A DNA stretch of 64,000 nt from Echinococcus granulosus (taxonomy: Eukaryota; Platyhelminthes; Cestoda; Cyclophyllidea; Taeniidae). The stretch lies in assembly GCF_000524195.1 (NCBI RefSeq), contig NW_020170470.1:81408-145407 (forward strand), given 5' to 3'. Numbering within the stretch: position 1 is the stretch's first letter; each line of letters begins with the position of its first letter. The notes under the pieces are model-generated. The model ran no database searches, was not told the origin of the DNA, and saw nothing but the letters and a program-made list of their open reading frames with translations. The position numbers and the translations under genes were made by a program. This document shows, one piece after another, positions 48,797 through 62,166 of the stretch.

Positions 48797-51700
48797 GCGG
48801 TTGATAAAAACATTCCGCCTTTTTCTAGGACATTGGTGCGAAACATTGCAATGAAAAATGCCAGGCTGTCAAATGCACTTTGATAGAATGAAAATTTCCA
48901 TTTTTTTTATCGTGACACATGCAGTGCACGAGATGGTGATAAACAGCTTTTGAGAGAGGCCGTCACTCGTCTTTACATGAACGCATCAGCACCAAAAGAT
49001 CCATTCGGGAAGTGCATTGAGATGTTTGTTTCTGCTTTGGACTAGTTTGCACGCAGATGACATTATGTACTTATGTCCTAGGAATGCGTTTTCGGGCGAA
49101 TCACAAAGTAGAGTTTTGCTTGAATAAAGCCAAAGCACACCGCCCATAAAATTCCACAGCCGCATTTGTACGTGTGATGCTTTGTAGCATTCTGATCACA
49201 GTAGACAAAACCAATTTCAAGAAACTAAGCATGACCGTTTTCATCATATTTCGCACGACGTAGATTGGCAAGCCAGTGTGCAATGCAATAGTCTGGTGGA
49301 TTGGATTTCCCGTTAATGAAAATTTTTGTTCAGATTTATTGTTCTTTTCCAAGGGCCTTTGGTGCAAACGCAGTTCGTACGAAAATAAGGTTCAGTAAAA
49401 TACCACTAAATGCCACGCGGTTGACCCAACTTTTAAGTAATATTTACCTCAACTCCAGTCTTGATATAGTGCTTTGTCGATGGTTGTGCACTTAACATGA
49501 TCAACAGCTTTAGCAGTTCCAACATGAACCTCTTTGTGGTAATGCGTTACTCCTTCATTCAAGCAATATGCAGTACCATTTAAGTTTACAGCTTCTTTTA
49601 AGAGCTTCGAAGACCCATACCGGTTTCCGGGGGCTGTTTACTAAAGTGCAATTTTAGCTAGTTCTTTTCTTCAAATTGGCAATAGAATTTATCATATTGT
49701 GGAAATCGACAGAATCGTCAAATTTGAACAGTACAGGGATGGTGAAGCAGGAGGAATCATTGGCATATAAGTGGCAATTTTGACTCAATTGCATTGTAAT
49801 GGTCAGCTTTTTTCTTTATTTGAAGGTCATGCTGACTAACATTAACGATCTCCTTGTGTTCATCCTATTCTAGTTAAGGAGTTAACAAAGAAAGCATCAA
49901 TTTGTTACTTTTAGCACCTCCTTAATCAATCAAACCTCACACGTTTCTTTCAATGCAGTGGTTGGAGGCTATGCTAGTAGTGTCGTACAACAGCTATACA
50001 GTGATAATTAAGGAGACTAGTCTAAAAAACAGACATTACCTATTGTGTTAATATGGCAGCAAGCACGATGAGTGACTGAGTGGAAGCATTTACTTGTTGT
50101 ATTGTTAATAGCCATGTAACAGGAGTACGGAACAGCTCATTTAGGTAGATGGGACGTTGTACATCAAGGCACACATCACCTAGTAGGATTGGTCGTCAAT
50201 GTGGACAAATCAGGCGTTAAGTTGGCAGAAGATACTTGTGGTCACGCGCTACAGTAGGCAAGCTGTTGTAGTCAGATCAGGGCAGATCGGGAGTGAGAGC
50301 CTAATGACTCTAGACTAGACTTACCACTGACGCTCAGACCGAGCGCCAAGTAGACTCCGCCATGGGTGGCGTGCATTCACTTGCACTCCAGGGGCAGGTG
50401 CCAATTCATTCAGCTATCCGACTTGTCAGCTACACTAACATTGGCTAACGAGTAAAATTACGGATTTGTCTTGTATGGAAGGCCAAATGGCTCATGTCTG
50501 AGGCTAAATCCCACATTGCATCTTCCCAAAGAGAGGAGTTTGACAAAATTAATATCAATATATCGTAAATTGTTTTCTGTTTTTTAAATTGGAAAGGTTT
50601 GAATGCGAGCCGAGAAAAATTCCCAACAAGAAATCCTTTATGTTTACCATGGATTAACACATCAGTCTAAAATCGCAGTGTTGTCTTGATGCAACCACTA
50701 TGCTTCAGACTTAAGGATATCGAGGTCGAAACTTACAAGCAATCAAGTAGCGAATTTGTTTTTCCTGAGGATTTAAAGTTAACATCTATTTATTCGTAGT
50801 TTACACCAACAATATTAATACGTGTCTATAGCTTTACGCCTGGATATTCGTTGATCTTACACCACTTAAAAATGTTAATGTCACTGGAAGCCTGGTTCGA
50901 CCAATTTACTTGCAATATTTTAAACGTTCAAGTTGCCGTACAACGGAAACGTAGAATCTATCATCTTTCCTTTTCCGTCCCTCCTCTTATAAAAATCCCC
51001 ACTTAAAATAGTGGGACGACATTTTTAACGTATCAAACACACACTACCCTTTACCCTCTCCAACTCTACAACCTAAAGACGGATTGAATGGCCTAGGCAT
51101 TGCGTGCGACCCTTTTAATATTTATTAAGACCACAGCTGTTTTATAGTCTTGCCTGGAATGCCGAGTTGTGCACTACCAGTTCTCTCTAGTGTGATACAA
51201 TTTATCTGATCAAAGACCTTTTAAAACCATCTTCCTAGGTGGAACATGAGTCGTGTTACGCTTATGGTTGTTGGTTTATCACTTCAAATTACTGCATTAG
51301 TAGCCTAGGATGGAGAAGAAATAATCAAGCAGGAAGCCAGTATTCAATGTTACAGTCTGTAACTCAAAACTAAATTGATTTCGTTTATTTAATTCGGGAT
51401 TAATTGCTTTCGGAATACCATACATGTGGTGGAATGCATGCAACAGGCGAAATTTTAACAAAATCAAATGCTCGGTCTTAATCCAAGCTAAAACATACAT
51501 GATTATCATTTGAATTTGACTTCATTTCGATGCAAACGTTATCTTATTGAAGCGTTTAGACCTCGGCTAAAGCTAGGAGCTCCATATTTTGCCATGTTCT
51601 CTGAAACGGACTTTCTATTAATTTTACCTTTTTTCAAACCCAAAACTAAATATTTGGACAATTTTTTCCGGTATGCTATTTAATTTACTGATTCCTTCAA

Positions 51701-51990
51701 TTCTTTAGGCAAGAATTTGTGTTGAATTTTACGTAGTAATATGGCACTGACTCAAGTCGCCATAATGAGCGAAAGGCGTAGAAATGAGGCGTATAAAAGT
51801 CACCCTTTACTAAGTCCAGTCTAAATGCCGGATGCCAGACAAGCGACGGATCCAGCATTGAACCGCAGATATGGATGTCACATAAAAGGCAGCCAATCGA
51901 CCCAAATACAAGACACAAAAGCAGATCGCGTGTATGTGTATGCTGAATCGGCGCCTAAATATTTGTGAACTACATTGTTCATATATTCAT

Positions 51991-52028
51991 GCATACATAC
52001 ACATATATATATATATGTGTATGTATGC
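51991..52028. repeat. Perfect 38-bp palindrome
   Basis: The sequence reads identically on both strands: GCATACATACACATATATA followed by its exact reverse complement. It has an AT core and CATACATACAC arms and could extrude a cruciform. It may be a MITE-like tip or a microsatellite turned on itself; no flanking duplication was seen. Confidence 0.9.
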
Positions 52029-54084
52029 GAAACTGGAATTTCGATCGAATATAGTGATTCTGTGGGTATTCAAGGAATTACTTTTTTCAGTTGTTCATCG
52101 TTACTGAAGTAGACGACTGCTTAACTCCGAGAAGGAACAATTCTCGGAACGTGAAAGGGGTTCAGTTTTTCGGTACTGAAGGTAGCGTTTCGCATCCAAA
52201 AAGACACATTGACCATAGGATGACAAAATTATTTCAGAAACATGCTTAAAATGTACATGCACCAATTTGTAATAATAGAGGGAAAAAGGAATCTCCAACC
52301 GATGTCGACAATCAAATGAAGATTGATCCACTTAGAACAGACAAATAGTAAAACAGAACAGCACCTACTGCTTGAGATTCTAGGCATGCACTTGTTGCCT
52401 TTTTTTGTTTGCATAATCAACGGGGACCTGCCAGTGCGTGAGGCAGTGTGCATAGCCTAAAATGTCTTTCAATTTATATCAGTTATGTAGTCGCATAAAT
52501 TGACCACTATCGAATTATATTGAGTAGGTTATAAGTACTTTGAATTATTTTAATTTGGAGCATTTGTACCTGCATTGGCAGGAGTTTCTAATTTGAACGG
52601 TAAAACTTCTTGACTGTTACATGATTCAATTGCCTTCCTTTAATGTACTTTTGCGCTTCAGTTACTTTTGCAGTGCACTTTGCCAACCAACTCGCTTTTC
52701 GCGCTGGATGTAAAATGAAGTACGGCTGTAAAAATTTTTGTCATGAGACAAACCCGTTGAATTACACCAGGGCGCTAAACGCACTATTGCGAGATAAGAA
52801 TTCCGCCCGCTCATTTCACGGAGACCACAATCTTTTAAGCCATGTTTGAAGTTAGAGATAAATTGCGCACTTTACTGTGACAGGATTGGCTAATTTTAAC
52901 AGAGAGTTACCAGAGTTGAAGCGCTTCATTTTGGAAAGCTAATCAAAAAGCATGTCATGGAAATAAATTAAAGCCATTTCCTGTAACTGATTATCTATTC
53001 TGCCACATTGGGTCTTAAAAGGACCTGCTTCTTTTAAAATGATTCAGCTTTTAAAGATTAATCTCCACCTTTTGTTACACTTAAATTCGTCTATATCGAG
53101 CCGATACAATGCTTGGATTTCATATAAACGAAAACAAACAAATAGTATTTTGTCCATATGCCTTTAGCACGTGTTATTAAATGGAATTTTACCCTACAGG
53201 ACCATTCGTAAGATCAAGGGTTTAAAATGCGCATCATCTCGACACGCGACGTGTCTTTACACGGTGGTCTTGATGGTCTGACAATGAGAATCCAAAAATT
53301 GATAGTTCAAGCATTCCTTTTCCGCTTTTCTTCATTGCCACGACTTTGTGATAGCTCATTATCATGCACAAGCAGACGTGAATCAACCAATGTTTAACAC
53401 GTCCAATGGATGGTTTCATTCACGCTATATGAATTTGGTATACTTTTCAACCACGAGCTCATGGCACTTTGCGCAGCTCGAGTACTTTTACGAAAGTAGT
53501 TTAGATGCCAACGTTGCCCTGGTGAACTCAACTTTATTTTTCATTCTGATGCAGCCATCATTAATTTGTACCATGTGGGACCACCCTCATGGAATTATGC
53601 AAAAGGGATTGCATTTTTAATACTCATTTAAGTTCTGAAAGGAGTATGATTCGAAATGGTAACAGAACAGCTATCCTAAACATTTGTTTGGTCTTTGGAT
53701 AGGCAACAGCTTTCAGATAGACTACAAGGCCACTTATTGGCTGCCTGAAGCACCTTATGACATTTTAGTCAAGAATAAACGCCACGTCCACTAGAGAATT
53801 AAAAAGAGCGTGTCTTTGGTTAAACTCCAATAGCTCTTTTCTAATGTACTCTACAACTGATACCAAATTAATGATTTGGTTTAAAAGTCTATTACCATCC
53901 AATGAAAGGAGTTTATAGAAGCCCATAGGACAAATAATTGGCACACAACCAAAGTACTTATTTTAGAACACTTTAATACCACGAAGCAGTCAAGTTCTTT
54001 GATGCCACTGTAATATATTGGTTGTTTGTTCAGCGCTCGGTTTTGGTAAAGGGCCACTTCGTGCCTTGGCTATTGCATCTTCAT

Positions 54085-54201
54085 CTGGCGGTCTGGCCTT
54101 CGGGCCATGCCAGTATTCCTAAAACATTCTGTAAGTCGAATATACATTCTGCCCTAGTGTTATGCCTTCTTTCGTCCTCAGGGAGGTTTGGAGGCACCAG
54201 A
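54085..54201. repeat. Dispersed repeat, copy A
   Basis: It aligns along its whole length with 56086-56203 in the same orientation. Shared landmarks are CTGG, CGGGCCATGCCAGTA, ATTCTGCCC, TGCCTTCTT, and TCAGGGAGGT. Identity is about three quarters by eye. No coding motif is recognised. Confidence 0.75.
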
Positions 54202-54780
54202 CTACGGTTTTCGGCAAAAAAGAAAGCAAAAAGTCGTTTGCAGACATTTTCAGCTCTTTTTAAAGGCAGTTATTAAAGTTCGGGTAAGTCAAAATGTCCT
54301 GCATTAAGTTTAGCTCAAATTCGCAGTCTTAGTCAGTTTTTAGGGGCGTCGGTCAAATTCACTTTCAAAACCGACTTTTATTTGCCTTATTCTTCCGCAT
54401 TCTTACCCAAGAAAGGTTGCAAGTATGGCCACCATTTACAATCCACTTAAACTAGTCACATATTAATAAAGATACAAGTGCGGATAGCATCTGAAATCCT
54501 GAGTTCCCTGAAGGAAATTGCGATTTCACTACTGCGATAGTTTTTTTACTACACCAAGTGAAGTAAAGTTAACGGTAAATAAGTTCACAAATGCCTTGAT
54601 GGTGGTGTTTTCTTACCCCATTTCTGAAGGATGACGACTTCCTTATTGCTGAGGCATAAAAGAATGTGGAGTGAAGGCGTTGATGAAGGATGCGCAAAGC
54701 GCTGCGTTACTTCCCACATCCCTTCTTGGACGAGCTATACTCGCCATCACGTGATCACTTGGCTGAAAGATAGCTCGTCG

Positions 54781-54900
54781 TCTTTTTTTTTTTTACTTTT
54801 TAGCCAACACGAAAATTCCCTCCCTTCCTCTCCTCCCCCATCCCCTCAATTCCTCCTCCCTTTCTTCCTTCCATCCGTCCTTTCTCTTCAAATTGATGAG
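54781..54900 (+). repeat. Polypyrimidine (T then CT) tract
   Basis: A T run is followed by roughly 100 bases of almost pure C and T (CCCTCCCTTCCTCTCC and similar). It could form triplex DNA or act as a GAGA-type element on the other strand. The open frame through it is composition-driven. Confidence 0.7.
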
Positions 54901-56085
54901 TTAATTTATGGGTTTCTCTCATACACACCCTTGCTTCCACTCTTCTGGCTCTATGCTCTCAAGTTAACCGGCTATAACAGATTTGTTCGATAAAATTTCG
55001 CCCCAAATCCAGCAAGAAAAATTGCATTTTAATGAAATAAGTGACACAGTTCTGCATTCTTAAAGTAAAGTAGATGCCTCACCTCTACCATTCGTCGTAA
55101 AATCTAAGCCTTCACAGAAAAATAATCTCGGTCAAATCAATCACCATGGTTCGAAAAGTCCTTTTTTATTGTCTGCTATCGTGTTTAAAAGTTTGTTCTA
55201 AAATTTCTCGGAGATATCAAGGCTCACATTATTTCCTGTTTTGCGTTTACTAGAGTAATACACACCATTGTACTTTGGGTAAACAAAAACGTAGCAGATG
55301 AGGTAAATTTTGGGTAAAGTGATTAGAGGTTATTGTGAAAGCAGGGACTTTGGCAAAATGCTGAATGCACATGTTTTAGGTGAACAAGTGAAATGGAAAT
55401 CTGTGGGACCCCCTTTCTGCTAGTTAATTTTTATGTTTATTTTACTTGATCACGTTGGATTCATACTGTTACAGACCATCACGCTGCCCAGTGTGACCTG
55501 TTTCACATTTCTTCACTTTCAAGATTACATGCTGAATGGTTATGCCAGTAGCCGAGATTAAGTGATGCCACTGAAGCGACAGCACCAAATGGGGGAGGAG
55601 GGCAAAAGTCCATTGAAATAACGCCTTTGCATGATAAATGCGTCCTCCAATGAGCAGCAGTACGTTAATGCTTCGGGAGATTGATAGACGAAGCTGAACT
55701 GTTACCGTAAGGTTTCAATTAATGATTATGAAGACGCTAAATAATGAAATGCCACTAGTCTTTCAAGAATGCATGTAGCTAAACCATTTCCGTTTGTCAT
55801 GTACCTACTGCAGGTTTATGGCAAAAATGGCCCCGGTCGCATTTCCGTGTGAGGTATCCACATCTGCATTATCCCAGAGACTGAACTATTTGATTTTTAC
55901 AGAAGCTGCATAAGAAGATTTTTAATGAGTTTCGAAACTGTATTGTAAATAAGGTTAATTGTACGGCACCTATTCCGCCAGTTGCATTCGGCTGGCATAG
56001 CTGTACTGTAATACAATGGTGTTTTATCCTTCGGTATTGGTGAGGCGCCACTTTTGTACTTTTGAATTAGCCTTCTTGTACCTCA

Positions 56086-56203
56086 CTGGGTGGGCTGGTC
56101 TCCGGGCCATGCCAGTAGCCCAAACACCTTCTCTATGCTGAATATATATTCTGCCCGAGTATTGTGCCTTCTTGCGTCTTCAGGGAGGTCTCGAGACGCC
56201 ACA
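56086..56203. repeat. Dispersed repeat, copy B
   Basis: Second copy of the element at 54085-54201, 2 kb away and in the same orientation. The insertions and substitutions are scattered, as expected for old copies of one family rather than a recent tandem duplication. Confidence 0.75.
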
Positions 56204-59200
56204 GTATGGTGCTAAAATTTAGTGTTAGTTTGGTTCTTTATGGTCGAAAGACGCGTTGCCCAAGAAAAAAGACTTCTTCATAGAGAGAAAGATATGCAGA
56301 TATAGACTGGAATGTCTGGCTTAGTAGAATAAAATCCGATTTGTGCGGAGCCGTAACAAACTTCAATAAAGGTCAATTATCAATCAAAAAGTCTTATCGA
56401 CTTTCCTTACCTTATAAGTTTAATTCAGCATAAGTTAACAGCGGTAGGCGATATGTCCTCATTTCCTCAAACAATACCTAGAGAGGGCAACAAATCTTGA
56501 TCTGTTGTGACATTTGCAAAAATGTATCTTACAAATGATCTCCTGCAAGGATAATGTGTATATTTGAGTGCATAATTTAATGTACTTTTGGAAATCGAAA
56601 TGAAGCCAAATACCATTTTGATTATTCATTGCGGCTACTAATGCAGTGATTCCTGTCCTTTAGAAATCCGTACGCCTCTTCTTCTGACAGAAGCTGCAAA
56701 TAACCGGGCATTATGAAAACGGTTTGCCCTAACAAAAAATTATTTGCCCCGGGATTGAAGTTCCGCCAAGTCTGGGTCACTTGAATATTATAATCACTTG
56801 GCATTGCCATGCTTCGGCATAGCTCTTAAACATTCTTTTGCGGAAACCCGAAATTAAACAAGAGATCTGATTAGCCTTCAAACAAATCAGAGCAATCTCT
56901 ATATGCAATTGAAAGGAAATAAAAAATACGGTAGTGAATAAACAATACACAGAAAATGCATTTGAGGAAGTGGATTCTCGATAAGGGGAGGGAATGCAAA
57001 CATTCAGATGGACCCAAAATTAACATCTTTAAGTATTTTGTAGAGAAAAAATGATTTCAACTGTGCTTACGGCAAGCTAATGCAGTGGAAGATAGCTAAG
57101 TGAAATGATTCGAAGGAATACACACATCACTACCCAAATGATAGTAATGATGACCCACACTAAGCAATCAATCACCTCGTAGTCTGCGCAGTAACTTATC
57201 TGGTAATTTGGCGGTGTAGTAAAAGGTAGGTAGTATGGTAATTCGTTTTCTGTATATACTTGTTTTATGACATTGTGGTGACTAAAAAACCCGAAGTTGT
57301 GGTTGAATTGCTCATAGACTACATATGGAAACTTGGATGCGAGAAAATTATGCTTTAAGTATGCGCGCTTAAGTGCGTGAAACATTTCCGTGCTAAAATC
57401 ATCAAATATTAGCACGCATTTGTTTTTATTCATCCCACGCTTAATCCGTGCCTTGCCTTTTACGTCAACAAATCGTCATTTATGCTCGTTAGTTGTCGAG
57501 CTAGTAGTTTGTTTGACACCATATTTCTAACGTATCTTTTGTTTTTCATAGTTTCTAGTTGTTTACTGGTCTCTGGCCCCCTAATATGAGTTTGTTCGTT
57601 TTATTACGAACAGATTAACTTTTTGTACCCACGCTAGAAGTTCAAAACCGTAGGTTAGTCTCTCCGCCCACCTTCCACATCGAATTTCCGGTGTTGAACC
57701 CCACATACTATTCAACCCTCCAAATAATTCAAAGTCAACTCCATGATGTATCCTCATATTTACGTTTAGTGATTTTACCGCCTTAATTATTTACCGTTTT
57801 TACCGTTATCTAAAATCGTTGGAAAACTGTGTTCACTAGGTAGTTTTGCTGAACGCTCCCGGATATCAAAAAATATGGCATCCATGTCTATTTATCAACC
57901 CTTGCGTGTCCTTTTGGAATGTACTTAATTGTTTGTTGTATTTTGTTTAAGTTTTCTGGCCTTTTTTTACTCCTGTGTTTTTCTGCCTCACTGCAGTTTA
58001 TACGACCCCGCGTTCCTACATATTTTCTGCACTTAACGAAGCTGTTGAGTGTAGGGTTTTCTAGTACTTTCAATGAGGTATAATTTTTCTGGTACGTAGT
58101 AGATATACGGTTTCTTCTCATTTTTTTTTAAAGGAATGCTTTGAGTTCACCCGTTATGCAAAATTCCTTATTGCCTGTGCATGCAAGCCAAAACGTGCTT
58201 AACGCGGGTGCCTGTGAGACTTGCGCGCATGCACGTACAAACATTTATAGCAATCAATGCGCGCGACACGTCGGCGCGTTGTTAGCAGAACGCCTTTTCC
58301 ATCATGTGATGTTCTGACATCCGATTCGCCGAACCACTGCTTTTGTTTTAAGGGGCTGTTTCAGTTTTTCTTTCATTAATAAAAGCAGACGTTGTGATCC
58401 TAGCTCTAATTTATCAGTAGATGTGGATTTAGCATTGAGTATACTACAATTAAGAAATGTGATAAATCGCTGTTTGAAGTGCTTCGAAATGAGCATTAAT
58501 CAAATTGCTAAAACACCAGTCATTTTAAGACTATCCCTTGTTTCTGCTCAGGGTGATTTTTGAACGGATGTTCCAGTCCCGCACACGAGCTTAAGGGCTG
58601 TTGTGTGTCTGAAGTGCACTGATTTTCTTTCAGATTATGTTTCTCCCATTGATTCCAGCCGACATCTCGGTTATGGAGAGGATTGACGTTTCCTACTAGA
58701 CATTACTGTAGTCCGCCGCTAGGGCAATCATGTGACATATTAATTGTAACTGCATCATCAAGAACCCATCATTCACTTATTGACGTGCGCCTGGTGAGAC
58801 GCAGCTGACTTTTGGCGAATGTTGGCCCCCTCCAGAATCAAATAATGAACTCTATATGCAAATAAAAACTCGCTGAATTCTATAGCGGACTAAGCTTAAC
58901 GAAGCCCTTAATTTCAAATCTTACTCGTTACAGGGTATTGATGGGTCCAAGTTATGACATTATCGCACTTGTCTGTATTTTTGCTACGATCTGGATGGAG
59001 GAAGTGCTTGCACATGCGTCATGCGTTTGATGAGTCAAGGACATTATGGGACAAACATTCAATTTTTTTGCTTTTATTTCAATGTCTTGCGTGTGTTTGT
59101 CCAATCAGTTGCGTCAGTTGATGCCCAATGTTAAATAATGGATTTTAAACAGTAAAGCTGCATGGATTGGGTACCGCGACTCACTAATATCACAATCATC

Positions 59201-62166
59201 TTTAGAGCCTAATGCATTCCAGACGATTTGTACGCATATTATCGGCAATAAAAATCCTGCGTTTAGTTGGATATTTTTGGTGGTGCGCATTCGTGACTGT
59301 TGTCTGGACCAGTTCCACAGGCCCTCATTAGGCGTCAGCTTCGATTGTTAGCTGTCGCATTGTTACTGTGTCCTTCTCCTTTACCTTTTTGGTTGAAATT
59401 GTCTGACTGTTTAAGATTTTCGGTGTCCTATAATTCATGTACTACGCTGCCTTGATCTAGACATACAGACCAAATACGCTTTCGATTGCTATTTATTCGT
59501 GTGGGCCGCAATACTACGTAGCAAATTATAATTGACATTTAAATGGTAGTGCTTTTTAACCTTGACATCTAAATTGGGGAGCGGGTCATGTACCTAGTTA
59601 TCTCGTACGTTTCATTGCTTAACTAGATGCTACTAGGCGCAAGAGTTTGCACTTTTATCACGAAGTATTACTTTTTATTGTTCTTTTACACAAAACTATG
59701 TGAAGCACGACAAAATGCTATTTTGTTGCACGACTTACCAACTTAAATTTCATGGAGTATCTAGTGGTTATTCTTTAAGTAAAGCATTTGAGTCGTTGCG
59801 CGATTTCTTAGTGTCCGTCTCGATCAATTGTATACCATCCTTGTCATTCAAGTCTGTCAACGCTTATTTGGCTGATTCAGTCTAGCACTTGCATAAGTTA
59901 TACCCAGGACTGTGCATGAGCCATGTGAAGGGAATGTTTCATGTCCGAATAATTGCCCACATCTTAAAGCGTGTTCCTCCATCATTTAGAAAACTCACAG
60001 CCTGATTTAAAATGGTGCAGAGATTCATTACTTTCTGCTTAGAATATGTCACTTTGCCTTTCCATTTACGGTCGTTGCTTAGATACCTTAAGGAGCCATT
60101 CCTACAAAACATCGTGGATGCAGTCATTTCAAGCGATAAATGGAAAAACAACTCCATTTGTAACTTTTTGATACTATTTTTGACTTACCCTCCAGGAAAT
60201 GCAGAAAGTCTTCAATTTTTACTCAATGACTAAATTACTTATCATGGTGTAATTTTAGGTAATAGATTTGAGTAAACATTCAGGTTGCGGTAATTTAAAA
60301 AGTTCAGTCACATCCTAACATGCTAGTTTTTGAGACGGGGCAAGGTGGATTTAACCACATCATTACATTCTGGGAAGAAAATTTAGGAATTTGTTTGCAT
60401 CACCAAAATTTGCCACGATGGAATGTTCTTTTTTAGTTTAGCACTTGTTTAAAAGTCACACTGCGATCGCTTTTAATGTGATACCATTTTTGCAAATGTT
60501 AGGTAAAGCACCTGCGTCGGTTGTGTTGTGGTCCTTAAGATAGCAAAAGTCAAATAAGTATTTTTTGCTGCAAGGTTAAAACCATGATATTACTTCCATA
60601 GGTTAAGTAATTTTGTATTTCCGTTAGTCAGGTCGGCTGATCGTTGGCTTTCACTACCATGGGGTCGGACTGTGACGTAAGTTAAGTAATTAATTTTTTA
60701 CTTTGTCTAGTTTGAAATACCAACTTCTGTGCTAAACACTGCCATTCTAGAACTCGCAGCTGGCCATATTTCGTTATTAGACCCAATGGTGTTGCATAAC
60801 ACCGATAGATATTTGTTGTAATTTTTTACTTGACTGCGAAGGACTCCAAAGTGTTTGTCTCAGTTACTTTTATTTACACAACACTAGTATTGATATGGCG
60901 TTGGCTTAAAGCTGCTGCATCAATCATTTGCTTTATTGAACAGTTGTGGTGTTTGAACTACTGCTAAATCCTTTCGCACTTACCTATTTGTGTTCGCGTT
61001 TTTGACAATTAAGTCATAGAAACTAAATTTCAACGTTTTTTCAGTATGTTTATCATACCAAAGGATGAATTATGTGTTTGGATTTCACTTATCCTCAATA
61101 GTAGGTCACTATTTAAGTTCTCTGATTTCTTAAGGAATCAGATGCAGCGGCAGAATTCACATCTTCAGGGCAAGAGTCGTAAGTCTCTTTTTGCATACTT
61201 TATTCAGCATTTTGGTTATCTTTTAATAGCAATGAGAATTATTGCATGTAGTAGCATTACTAGCCAATGTACCCAAATCTTTTAACATTTCAGCGCGTTT
61301 TGATAGCCGTACAATCGACGCTTTTCCCTAAGCTGTTGAACTGCTTTAACCCCTATATTAAATTATTTCACTCAAAATCTTTGTCCTAATTTCCCTTTCA
61401 AGGTGGCCTAGAGAGCATTAGATTTGCTTTTCATTCTGTCTGGAGTTCCGTTACGTAACTTTCGCTTTCTTCAAGCTAAGCAGTAATGCCCCCACCAAAT
61501 ACTTTTTGAGAAAATGTATCAAGACTTTATTGCGCCCAACACATTTAAGGTAGGGAAGATCATTAAAACGGCCTATATTGGATGTTTTTGGTATACTTAT
61601 GCAACTGTTGACCTATGCTATTTGTTTTTTGCAAGTCATTTATAATTACTCACCGTCATGTCTTGCATTGTGAGATGCACCGGACTGCTGAAGTCATTTG
61701 ATAATAAACTGGGCGTAGACTCTATGCGCTTAAAAATATCATACTGGAGATTCTGGTATTCCTGGACCCTCATTTTATTATGTGCGGTCTTATGTAATCG
61801 GGTCCACAGCCGTTCATATGATCGACTAAATGGATGAAAAAAACAGGGCTTTTTTTATCCCCTTTCTTGTGGAATTGCATAACAAACTTCATTCCGAAGG
61901 ATAGAGGCTCAAGAACATGCACTGTGACAGTTTTTATATTTTAAATTTTTATTGAGATTGATAATTGACTTAGTTTGCTTGAGCTTCTGCAACACTCTCG
62001 AAAAACCTTTTGTTATGCATGTGATACCTTTGGGGTTCCATAATCGATTCGTGAAAGAAACTAATGAATAGGAATGCAGAAAATATGCGCCTAACGGAGA
62101 ATGTTTCACCACTTTGGGTGGTACTTGAGTGATTCAACCGGTATTTATTTAACTTGGTCCCTCAAG

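Larger units (their letters stand above)
48800..62166. other. Long gene-poor stretch
   Basis: About 13 kb with no exon I can defend. Repeats, a palindrome and a CT tract inside it are listed separately. Minus-strand frames at 57077-57433 and 56622-56810 are protein-like but unplaced. Earlier exons of the plus-strand RhoGEF gene may lie here; none were recognised. A CpG-rich patch (TGCGCGCATGCACG, about 58225) is the only other GC-rich spot. Confidence 0.4.

Noticed and set aside
54631..54993. 120-codon plus-strand frame
   Set aside because: It runs through the polypyrimidine tract; repeated Ser/Pro/Phe codons reflect CT richness.
60012..60233. Plus-strand frame of 73 codons (LRSLLRYLKEPFLQNIVDAV)
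   Set aside because: Protein-like at first sight, but there is an in-frame stop just before it, no good acceptor or donor, and no family match.
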